Source: Candidatus Woesearchaeota archaeon (GTDB lineage Archaea; Nanobdellota; Nanobdellia; Woesearchaeales; 21-14-0-10-32-9). Taken from it: DNA of 5,942 nt. Within the stretch, counting starts at the first letter, position 1. Each line of letters opens with the position of its first letter. The stretch is taken from contig PWLK01000052.1 in the NCBI GenBank assembly GCA_003560545.1, positions 1 through 5,942 on the forward strand. Reading direction: 5' to 3'. Shown here one piece after another: positions 1 to 4,563 of the stretch. A program made the position numbers and the translations under genes. The notes under the pieces were generated by a model, which saw nothing but the letters and a program-made list of their open reading frames with translations, had not been told where the DNA came from and ran no database searches.

Positions 1-1
1 A

Positions 2-400
2 ACACTGCCTACACTAAAAGAAGAATACATTGAAACAGGACAAGTCTTCTTTGTATACAAAGACTTCCCAGTAGTAGGAGGGGAAGGAGAAGCACTAGCA
101 AGCTGGTGCGCAGAAGAACAAGGAATGTTCTGGGAATTCCACGACGTGCTATTCGAAAACCTGCAACAAGGCAACCCGCAAAACTTTGAGAGATGGGCAG
201 GAGAACTAGGCATGGACACAGCCGAATTCATGGAATGCTTCGAATCCGAAAGATACGCACAAAACGTAGCTAGGGACGCACAAGAAGGAAGAGAATTCGG
301 GGTAACAGGAACTCCTGGGTTCTACATAAACGGAGAACTAGTAGCAGGAGCACAACCACTCCAAAACTTCCAGCAAATAATAGAAAGCCAACTAAACTAA
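2..400 (+). CDS. DsbA-like thioredoxin-fold oxidoreductase (5' truncated by window edge)
   Basis: This is the C-terminal 132 residues of a DsbA-family (Thioredoxin_4-like) disulfide oxidoreductase; the reading frame is open to the left edge, so the start and the expected N-terminal CxxC active site lie outside the window. Seen here: the helical insertion typical of the family, beginning with an AEEQGMFWEFHDVLFEN segment, and near the C-terminus the motif GTPGFYING, whose TP is the cis-proline loop that faces the active-site cysteines in thioredoxin folds. Two cysteines remain, in SWC and MECF. Family members usually run about 170-250 residues, so roughly a third is missing. Such proteins normally introduce or isomerise disulfides in exported proteins outside the membrane, but the signal peptide or anchor cannot be checked here. 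The next gene starts 4 nt after the stop and encodes a membrane protein with a CPGC motif, a plausible redox partner. The family call is firm; the substrate is unknown. Confidence 0.88.
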   Translation, partial: TLPTLKEEYIETGQVFFVYKDFPVVGGEGEALASWCAEEQGMFWEFHDVLFENLQQGNPQNFERWAGELGMDTAEFMECFESERYAQNVARDAQEGREFGVTGTPGFYINGELVAGAQPLQNFQQIIESQLN

Positions 401-404
401 AAAA

Positions 405-902
405 ATGGGAGTTATTTGGAGACGAATTAAAGAGGCGAATCTTGGTTCGCCCAATTTTTTTATTTTTTTAATTTCTGCAATAGCATTTCTCATAGTCACA
501 GTCATTGTAAACCAGCTCCAAATCGTATACGGAATGTGGTTTTCTCTCGCTCCATGGATGATTATAGGGCTTGTAATACTCAACATCATAGTAGCAGTGC
601 TCTTCGGAACAATAATAAACCTTATGATCCTAAGAATAAAAGAATCCAGAAAAGCAAGTGCGAGCATGGGCGTAGCCCCCGTAGGGATATTCGCAGGAAT
701 CCTTGGAGGCGCATGCCCAGGGTGCTTTACAGGATTGCTTCCCACTTTTCTGGCTTTACTCGGAACAGGGATAGCTGTCTTTGAATTACCTTTGAGAGGC
801 GCAGAATTTTTAATAGGATCAATAATACTAATGTCCTTGTCAGTTTATTTACTTGCAAAACCAGCTAACTGCAAAGTTAAAGTTAAAAAGAAGAAAAAAT
901 GA
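405..902 (+). CDS. Multi-pass membrane protein with CPGC motif
   Basis: This 165-aa integral membrane protein is not one I can place in a named family. Hydrophobic segments lie at about residues 18-38, 48-76, 86-102, 108-127 and 134-151, giving four or five membrane helices. The notable motif is GGACPGC at 101-107 (C104, C107), at the boundary between two helices, followed by FTGLLPTFLALLG. A third cysteine, C156, precedes a short basic tail ending in five lysines. A CxxC at a helix edge is what membrane thiol carriers such as CcdA/DsbD or VKOR use, but the rest does not look like either family. The gene starts 4 nt after the DsbA-like gene, and the histone ribosome binding site follows directly after its stop, suggesting one operon. 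I see no ribosome binding site before ATG 405. A weak AAATAATA near 376-383 sits about 25 bp upstream, so a leaderless start is possible. A role in disulfide exchange is inference. Confidence 0.8.
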   Translation: MGVIWRRIKEANLGSPNFFIFLISAIAFLIVTVIVNQLQIVYGMWFSLAPWMIIGLVILNIIVAVLFGTIINLMILRIKESRKASASMGVAPVGIFAGILGGACPGCFTGLLPTFLALLGTGIAVFELPLRGAEFLIGSIILMSLSVYLLAKPANCKVKVKKKKK

Positions 903-906
903 ATGG

Positions 907-913
907 GGAGGTG
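907..913 (+). promoter_or_regulatory. Ribosome binding site of the histone gene
   Basis: GGAGGTG, a full match to the archaeal anti-Shine-Dalgarno sequence, lies 7 nt before ATG 921. It fixes 921 rather than the in-frame ATG at 903 as the start, because 903 would place this site inside the coding region. Confidence 0.85.
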
Positions 914-920
914 TTTTAAC

Positions 921-1124
921 ATGAGTGTTTCACTAGCCGCAATGGAATCATTGCTAAGAAAAAGCGGGGCTGAACGAGTCAGCGAAGATGCGAAAGCCGC
1001 ACTAAAAAAAATTTTGGAAGAATACGCACTGGAAATAGGGAAGTCTGCAACGAAGTACGCTGTGCACGCAGGAAGAAAAACTGTTAAAGCAGAAGACATA
1101 AAACTGGCAACAGGCAAACAATAA
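921..1124 (+). CDS. Archaeal histone (HMf-type, 67 aa)
   Basis: This is a single-histone-fold DNA-wrapping protein of exactly the usual archaeal length. It aligns without gaps to HMfB over the fold: SGAERVSEDA at 15-24, KKILEEYALEIG at 29-40, and HAGRKTVKAEDIKLA at 49-63. Residues important in HMfB are kept: G16, which permits stacked hypernucleosome packing; R19 and T54 of the loop-anchoring pair; R52 and D59; and H49 with D59 at the dimer-dimer interface. The protein has no N- or C-terminal tail, so any tail-like function must come from elsewhere. The first helix begins SVSLAAMESLLRK instead of the more common ELPIAPIGRIIK, a mild divergence. The gene is the last of a tight cluster with the DsbA-like and CPGC membrane genes, 18 nt after the preceding stop with a strong ribosome binding site, so it is probably read from an upstream promoter. 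The next gene encodes a membrane protein with an H1-like tail. Confidence 0.96.
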   Translation: MSVSLAAMESLLRKSGAERVSEDAKAALKKILEEYALEIGKSATKYAVHAGRKTVKAEDIKLATGKQ

Positions 1125-1150
1125 TTGGTTACCACTATAAAATCAAAACA

Positions 1151-1159
1151 TTTATATAT
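1151..1159 (+). promoter_or_regulatory. TATA box for the lysine-tail membrane protein gene
   Basis: TTTATATAT lies about 26 bp before ATG 1181, after an A-rich stretch (AATCAAAACA) that could serve as a BRE. That spacing would put the transcription start at or within a few bases of the start codon, so a leaderless mRNA is predicted; no ribosome binding site is visible. A second, less well placed TATA-like CTATAAAAT lies at 1136-1144. Confidence 0.7.
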
Positions 1160-1180
1160 GTGTTTGGTGTTGCCTGATAC

Positions 1181-1804
1181 ATGGATAATCAAAACAAGCA
1201 CTGGACTTTTTTCTTAGCAGCATCCATCCTAGGGATTATAAGTACGCTGCTAATATTCTTTGACTTATACAGCAACACAGGCCTCGCACTACTAATCCTA
1301 GCAACAGTAATCTCACTAACAGGATTCTTGTTAGGAGCAAGCATGAACAAAGGAAACCTTTACGTTCTCGCAAGCACCCTTATAGGACTCACAGTACTAA
1401 TATTCCACTTCCTCGTAGGAAGCGTGGAAACCGCCATCTTATTCATGGTAGTCGTATACTCAGTAGGATTCCTGCTCGTAGTAGTACCAAAAGAAAAAAA
1501 AGAAACCAAAGCCGAAGAGATAAAACACATAATGAAATCCAAAGCAAGAAAAGAAGAAAGCACAGGCAAACCACCAACGATACAAATAGTGAACGAGGAA
1601 ACAGACAAAATATACAGGGAACTGGAAAAAATAGAGGAAGACCTGAAAAAACTAGAGGAAGACGAGAAAAAGAAAACAGCAACAAAGAAAAAATCCCCGA
1701 AGAAAAAAGCATCTAAAAAGAAAAAAAAGAGGAAGAAAAAAAAGAAGGCAGCCAAAAAGAAATCAACAAAGAAAAAAACCACTAAAAAGAAAAAAACTTC
1801 TTAA
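1181..1804 (+). CDS. Four-helix membrane protein with histone-H1-like poly-lysine tail
   Basis: This 207-aa protein has two very different halves, and I do not recognise its family. Residues 9-29, 33-52, 59-78 and 82-102 form four hydrophobic helices. An even number of helices and the basic residues right after the last one put both ends in the cytoplasm. Residues 103-137 are a charged linker, 138-165 a likely coiled coil (EETDKIYRELEKIEEDLKKL), and 163-207 a tail with 29 lysines and 1 arginine in 45 residues, broken by S, T, A and P. It contains SPKK (172-175), the motif by which H1 tails bind the minor groove of AT-rich DNA. Nucleic acid binding from the membrane is therefore a reasonable inference; binding ribosomes, polyanions or acidic lipids are alternatives. 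The gene has its own TATA box, follows the histone gene by 56 nt, and its stop overlaps the convergent nucS stop. Confidence 0.85.
   Translation: MDNQNKHWTFFLAASILGIISTLLIFFDLYSNTGLALLILATVISLTGFLLGASMNKGNLYVLASTLIGLTVLIFHFLVGSVETAILFMVVVYSVGFLLVVVPKEKKETKAEEIKHIMKSKARKEESTGKPPTIQIVNEETDKIYRELEKIEEDLKKLEEDEKKKTATKKKSPKKKASKKKKKRKKKKKAAKKKSTKKKTTKKKKTS
1667..1801 (+). repeat. Low-complexity A-rich lysine-codon tract
   Basis: This run of AAA/AAG codons encodes the lysine-rich tail and contains several homopolymers of six to eight A. It is likely to be prone to slippage and sequencing indels, so the tail length may vary between strains or assemblies. On the minus strand it reads as repeated T-runs lying just downstream of the nucS stop. 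Confidence 0.85.
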
Positions 1805-2556
1805 TAATCCACGAGGCTCTTCTGATCCTTATTAAACTTCTCCAACCGCTTAGGCGGATTAACACGCTTAAAAGAAAAACCCCATTGCTTAAGCATAGAT
1901 TCAGCGTTCTTAGCAATATCCGGAGCAGCAACAACCCCTTTCACAGAGTCTTTATCCACGCCTTTAAGCTCAACTATCTTCTCAACATAACGCCTGAGCT
2001 GCTGGACAGCGCTAAAACCCGCAGTGTAACGCTTACACTCCACAACCACGAGGTTCCCATTCCCATCATGCCCGAAAACATCTATAAAACCAAACTTAGT
2101 ATGCTCCTCACGGCTTAAAGGAGAAAAATCCTCGCCGATCAAGCCAGGATTATCCTTAATCATATCAGACATATCCTTCTCACTACCAACCAAAACAAGC
2201 TTACGACCATCCTCAAGCTTCACCGAGTGAAAAGAAAAAACCTTTGTAATAAAAACATCGAGATAATCCTTGAATTTCTGGTTGTAAGACTTAAGAAGCA
2301 CTCCTTTACCTTCTTTCGTATCAACTTCAACTATTTCTATGAAAGAATCAGGCTTCATATAATTCACAGGATTACTGCCCTCAGGCTGGTGCACGAGGAC
2401 GGACTTATCAGCCTTAACAATTATCAGACGACCCCCTTTTTCAAGCTCAGCCTCCGCCCTACCACTATACGCAATGCTGCACTCACAAAAAAAACTAATA
2501 GTCTCACCAGCATTAACCGCCCTGGACAACTCCGCCCTAAAACTGCTTAAATCCAT
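1801..2556 (-). CDS. nucS: Mismatch-specific endonuclease NucS/EndoMS
   Basis: This 251-aa protein is NucS (EndoMS), which cuts both strands at mismatched base pairs and starts a non-MutS mismatch repair path found in many archaea and actinobacteria; it works with PCNA in archaea. The N-terminal DNA-binding domain (about 1-115) carries the family segment SGRAEAELEKGGRLIIVKAD. Y66 in NPVNYM sits where many members have tryptophan. The C-terminal RecB-like nuclease domain has the active site in order: GFIDVFG with D159, then VVECKR with E173 and K175, then QQLRRYV (Q186). All catalytic residues expected from the Pyrococcus and Thermococcus enzymes are present, so it should be active. The last seven residues, QKSLVDY, resemble a PCNA-binding box. 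The length is normal. The start is placed at the ATG a few bases downstream of the predicted transcription start. It diverges from rps17e and converges on the lysine-tail gene with a 4-bp stop overlap. Confidence 0.96.
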   Translation of the reverse strand: MDLSSFRAELSRAVNAGETISFFCECSIAYSGRAEAELEKGGRLIIVKADKSVLVHQPEGSNPVNYMKPDSFIEIVEVDTKEGKGVLLKSYNQKFKDYLDVFITKVFSFHSVKLEDGRKLVLVGSEKDMSDMIKDNPGLIGEDFSPLSREEHTKFGFIDVFGHDGNGNLVVVECKRYTAGFSAVQQLRRYVEKIVELKGVDKDSVKGVVAAPDIAKNAESMLKQWGFSFKRVNPPKRLEKFNKDQKSLVDY

Positions 2557-2582
2557 CTTTAAAAGGAGAAAAACCTCTTAAA

Positions 2583-2589
2583 TTTATAT
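2583..2589 (-). promoter_or_regulatory. TATA box for nucS
   Basis: On the minus strand this reads ATATAAA within AAAAATATAAATTT, with its centre about 30 bp before the nucS ATG. The predicted start of transcription is within about 5 nt of the start codon, giving a very short or absent leader. A GAGG on the minus strand lies too far upstream (about 17 nt) to act as a ribosome binding site. Confidence 0.6.
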
Positions 2590-2610
2590 TTTTCTGGTTT
2601 TTTCAAAATA

Positions 2611-2618
2611 TTTATAAA
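2611..2618 (+). promoter_or_regulatory. TATA box for the rps17e-alba operon
   Basis: TTTATAAA, preceded by A-rich CAAAATA as a possible BRE. Transcription would start near 2640, leaving a leader of about 20 nt that contains the eS17 ribosome binding site. This promoter is separate from that of the divergent nucS gene, about 25 bp away. Confidence 0.75.
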
Positions 2619-2647
2619 CCATATTTTATTCCTCGAAAGCCAGAATA

Positions 2648-2652
2648 GAGGT
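2648..2652 (+). promoter_or_regulatory. Ribosome binding site of rps17e
   Basis: GAGGT, matching five bases of the archaeal consensus, lies 7 nt before ATG 2660. Unlike most promoter-proximal genes here, this one appears to have a real leader with a binding site. Confidence 0.65.
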
Positions 2653-2659
2653 TCGAAGA

Positions 2660-2857
2660 ATGGGAAGAATAAAGACAAGACTTGCAAAAGCAGCAACACT
2701 AGACCTAGTAGAAAAGCACAGGGACGAACTAACAACAGACTTTGATAAGAACAAAGAAGTGATAAGCTCAAAGCTTGACGTGCCCTCAAAGAAGCTCCGC
2801 AACATAATAGCAGGGTATGCTACGAGGATGAAGAAAGCCGAGCAAAAAGAAAACTAA
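2660..2857 (+). CDS. rps17e: Small-subunit ribosomal protein eS17
   Basis: This 65-aa protein is the archaeal/eukaryotic ribosomal protein S17e, a small basic protein of the 30S head. It opens with the signature MGRIKTRLAKAA and keeps the family's conserved blocks: a helix with LVEKHRDELTTDFDKNKEVI (8 to 20 residues after the start block), followed by SKKLRNIIAGYATRMKK, where RNxIAGY is the most diagnostic part. Typical archaeal versions are 60-70 residues, so this is complete. It is the first gene of a short operon, with alba starting 24 nt after its stop. It has a strong TATA box and a leader with a ribosome binding site, as expected for a highly expressed gene. No anomaly is seen. Confidence 0.96.
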   Translation: MGRIKTRLAKAATLDLVEKHRDELTTDFDKNKEVISSKLDVPSKKLRNIIAGYATRMKKAEQKEN

Positions 2858-2868
2858 GAGCCAGAGAG

Positions 2869-2875
2869 GGAGGTG
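2869..2875 (+). promoter_or_regulatory. Ribosome binding site of alba
   Basis: GGAGGTG (within GGGAGGTG, 2868-2875) lies 6 nt before ATG 2882. Its last three bases form an in-frame GTG at 2873, which would be a start only if the binding site lay inside the start codon; ATG 2882 is therefore preferred. Confidence 0.85.
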
Positions 2876-2881
2876 GCAACG

Positions 2882-3163
2882 ATGAACGAGGACAACTCTA
2901 TCTTTATAGGGAACAAGCCATTCATGAACTATGTAACAAGCGTCGTAGTGCAATTCACAACGAAAAGCGCAACGGAAGTCCTGGTAAAAGCCCGTGGCAA
3001 ATTCATCGCGAGAGCAGTGGACGTCGCAGAAGTTGCAAGCAAAAGATTTCTAAAAGACCAGATAGGAGTTAAAGAGATAAGTATAGACTCAGAAGAGTTC
3101 AAAAACAAGGAAGGCCGAGAAGTCAGGGTATCCACGATAGAAATACTCCTTGAAAAGAAATAG
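2882..3163 (+). CDS. albA: DNA/RNA-binding protein Alba
   Basis: This 93-aa protein is Alba, an abundant dimeric chromatin protein of archaea that also binds RNA. The family is clear from IGNKPFMNYVTS (9-20), VLVKARGKFIARAVDVAEV (33-51), KRFLKD (54-59) and the C-terminal REVRVSTIEILLEKK. Against Sulfolobus Sso10b, K12 matches Lys17, the DNA-contacting lysine, but N11 replaces Lys16, the lysine reported as acetylated. R38 of KARG matches R42, and F56 matches F60, which drives side-by-side packing of dimers on DNA. The length is normal. It is the second gene of the eS17 operon, fitting its high expression and possible RNA role, with an ideal ribosome binding site. The coding region is followed immediately by the shared A7-TA-T7 terminator. 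A histone gene lies about 1.8 kb away, so both chromatin systems are present. Confidence 0.96.
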   Translation: MNEDNSIFIGNKPFMNYVTSVVVQFTTKSATEVLVKARGKFIARAVDVAEVASKRFLKDQIGVKEISIDSEEFKNKEGREVRVSTIEILLEKK

Positions 3164-3179
3164 AAAAAAATATTTTTTT
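3164..3179. terminator. Bidirectional oligo-T terminator (A7-TA-T7)
   Basis: Seven A, then TA, then seven T form a perfect 16-bp palindrome starting directly after the alba stop and reaching the end of the convergent aminopeptidase gene, whose stop codon (3178-3180) overlaps its last bases. Archaeal RNA polymerase terminates at runs of T in the coding strand, and this element offers a T7 run to both directions. Confidence 0.75.
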
Positions 3180-4380
3180 AAATTTTGAATTCTCCGTCTT
3201 CGTAAATAACTTTTTCTTCGCCTGATTTTAGGGTAGCCGTCACTTTTCTTTTTTCAGTGCTTACAATATCCGTGTGGATAGCAGAATCATTAAAACCCAT
3301 CTCATCCCATTCTTTCTTCGAAACTTTTGAAGGGTCACCCGGGTACGCATCCTTATACGCACTCCCTAACGCCAAATGCGTATTACCCTGCTCTCCACCC
3401 ACGTTTTCATCAAACAAAGTCTCAGCCATAAACCTAGTAATCCTTGAAAGACGGCCATCCGTTAAAGAATACTCGCCGACCTTATCTGCGCCTTCCGTCT
3501 TAATCATCTCTTTTAAGACTTCCTCGCCCTCACTAGCAGATGCCTTTACAACAACACCATCTTTGAATTCAAGGTAAACATCTCTTACGAGCACATCGTA
3601 AATGTAAACAGGCTGGTTAAACCTTATCTTCCCGTTAGTTCCACGCCAATCAGGGCTGATAAAAACTTCGAAGCTGGGAATATTCCTGCCACTGCCACCC
3701 ATCCACTCCCTGTTCCTTCCTATTTTAACCCATAAATCCGTGTCTTTGGATTCAACGTGAAGCCATTCTATCTCTAACTTATTAAGAGAACTCTTAACCC
3801 GTTCTACCTCTTTAACAATTTCCCCCCACTTCTCCACAGGATCATCTTCATCCAAGTAACACGCTTTTATAATCTCATCCCAGTACTCTTCCAAGGAAAG
3901 ATTAGCCTCATCAGCCATCGCCTGAGTACCATACAACGCCAAAGTCCACGTAAACGCCCCCTTATTCTCCTTCTCATCAAGCCAGTCCTTGTAAGGCTTC
4001 ATCGACTTAGCCTTAGTCATAATCTTACCAGGAGGAACTCCTTTTAACTCCTGGGGATCAGTTGTTGCAATAACCGCCACGGAATGATCAGCCTGCTCCG
4101 CCCTACCCTTCAAAAGCTTGTCCGGAAAAAACCTTAACTGGTCCTCATTCGCTAACTCAAAGAACTCCCTGGACATATCATCAGGATAAAACTGTATTAT
4201 AGGATGAGCACCAGCCTTCAACACAGAACGCCTAAGACTTACCAGCATGGGCTTCGCACACTCCGGCACGTTCAAGAAAACCACATCGCCCTTCTTCACA
4301 CCTTTATACGTATTCAAAGCAAAATTTATGAGCAAATCAGCGTACTTATCCAAGATTTCCTGTTTCGGAGCATAAACCAT
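3178..4380 (-). CDS. M29-family metallo-aminopeptidase
   Basis: This 400-aa cytoplasmic peptidase belongs to the M29 family (aminopeptidase T / AmpS), which removes N-terminal residues from peptides using two metal ions. The family length is about 370-410. The N-terminal domain starts with KYADLLINFAL (12-22). The expected metal ligands are all present: E238 in NIPSFEVF, E303 in VGEYSL, H335 in GNTHLALGSAY, and H369 and D371 in AIHTDI; the catalytic tyrosine corresponds to Y342. It should therefore be active, probably recycling peptides from protein turnover. GGGAGGT lies only 2 nt before the ATG, too close for normal use, while a TATA box is centred about 26 bp upstream, so a leaderless mRNA starting at the ATG is the better reading. 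It diverges from tRNA-Arg with only 55 bp between, and converges on alba at a shared terminator. Substrate preference cannot be read from the sequence. Confidence 0.93.
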   Translation of the reverse strand: MVYAPKQEILDKYADLLINFALNTYKGVKKGDVVFLNVPECAKPMLVSLRRSVLKAGAHPIIQFYPDDMSREFFELANEDQLRFFPDKLLKGRAEQADHSVAVIATTDPQELKGVPPGKIMTKAKSMKPYKDWLDEKENKGAFTWTLALYGTQAMADEANLSLEEYWDEIIKACYLDEDDPVEKWGEIVKEVERVKSSLNKLEIEWLHVESKDTDLWVKIGRNREWMGGSGRNIPSFEVFISPDWRGTNGKIRFNQPVYIYDVLVRDVYLEFKDGVVVKASASEGEEVLKEMIKTEGADKVGEYSLTDGRLSRITRFMAETLFDENVGGEQGNTHLALGSAYKDAYPGDPSKVSKKEWDEMGFNDSAIHTDIVSTEKRKVTATLKSGEEKVIYEDGEFKI

Positions 4381-4401
4381 TACCTCCCGGGAAAAAAATA
4401 C

Positions 4402-4409
4402 TTATATAA
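4402..4409. promoter_or_regulatory. Shared palindromic TATA box for aminopeptidase and tRNA-Arg
   Basis: TTATATAA is its own reverse complement and is the only good TATA candidate in the 55 bp between the divergent genes. Its centre is about 26 bp from the aminopeptidase ATG on one side and about 30 bp from the first base of the tRNA on the other, which fits an mRNA without leader and a tRNA precursor with a leader of a few bases. Confidence 0.65.
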
Positions 4410-4435
4410 AGGTTACCATTCTACAAAACAAATAA

Positions 4436-4557
4436 GGGCCTATAGCATAACCAGGATAGTGCGGCCGGCTTCGGACAAAACCCAAGATGACGCGAAAGCT
4501 GATATGGTTTTGGCAGGATACCGGCTGGTGGGGGTTCGAATCCTCCTAGGCCCGCCA
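4436..4557 (+). tRNA. trnR: tRNA-Arg(TCG) with intron and encoded CCA
   Basis: The gene folds as a full cloverleaf once a 45-nt intron is removed. Acceptor stem GGGCCTA (4436-4442) pairs with TAGGCCC (4547-4553), followed by discriminator G and an encoded CCA. The D-arm is GCAT/GTGC with a loop containing GG and A. Anticodon stem GCCGG (4464-4468) pairs with CCGGC (4521-4525), and the loop is CTTCGG plus A, giving anticodon TCG at 4471-4473, which reads CGA arginine codons. The variable region is TGGT. The T-arm is GGGGG, TTCGAAT, CCTCC with one G-U pair. Loop sequence CTTCGGA and the GGGCC acceptor resemble other archaeal tRNA-Arg genes. It lies 10 bp before (upstream of, on the plus strand) the converging stop of the Lrp-like regulator and probably uses the palindromic TATA box at 4402-4409. 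The isotype rests on the anticodon and is secure if the intron is placed as stated. Confidence 0.93.
4475..4519 (+). other. tRNA intron at position 37/38 with bulge-helix-bulge motif
   Basis: The 45-nt intron sits at the canonical archaeal site, one base after the anticodon. Outer helix: the anticodon stem. Central helix: C4469-G4517, U4470-G4516, U4471-A4515, C4472-G4513, with C4514 bulged. The 3-nt bulges are GG|A (4473-4475) and AT|A (4518-4520), with cuts at the bars. The inner helix CAAAACC (4476-4482) with GGTTTTG (4506-4512) is perfect. Removing 4475-4519 or 4476-4520 gives the same mature tRNA, and the motif favours the former. The loop holds GCGAAAGC and GATGA/CTGA elements. Confidence 0.85.
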
Positions 4558-4563
4558 TATATT

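Noticed and set aside
2..400. Start of the DsbA-like gene at ATG 125
   Set aside because: The frame continues upstream to the window edge with family-like sequence (VFFVYKDFPV), so the gene is truncated by the window rather than starting there.
903..920. Upstream in-frame ATG as histone start (six extra residues)
   Set aside because: The added codons are the ribosome binding site GGAGGTG itself, and the protein from 921 matches the standard 67-aa histone length.
1127..1134. GGTTACCA shared by 1128-1135 and 4411-4418 as a possible regulatory site
   Set aside because: Only two copies of an 8-mer, in different positions relative to their TATA boxes; likely chance.
1360..1782. Minus-strand open frames rich in Phe/Ser opposite the lysine-tail gene
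   Set aside because: They are the antisense of A-rich lysine codons; the composition is an artefact of the tract and no start signals are seen.
1667..1801. A-rich repeats as a CRISPR array or tandem repeat element
   Set aside because: There are no regular repeat-spacer units; the pattern follows lysine codons.
1885..2550. Plus-strand open frames opposite nucS
   Set aside because: They are shadows of a fully convincing NucS gene, with no promoter, binding site or recognisable protein.
2873..2881. GTG start for Alba
   Set aside because: The GTG is the end of the ribosome binding site; ATG 2882 has ideal 6-nt spacing.
4475..4519. Complete box C/D guide RNA in the tRNA intron
   Set aside because: The interval between the boxes is too short for guide sequences; only a degenerate or structural motif is supportable.
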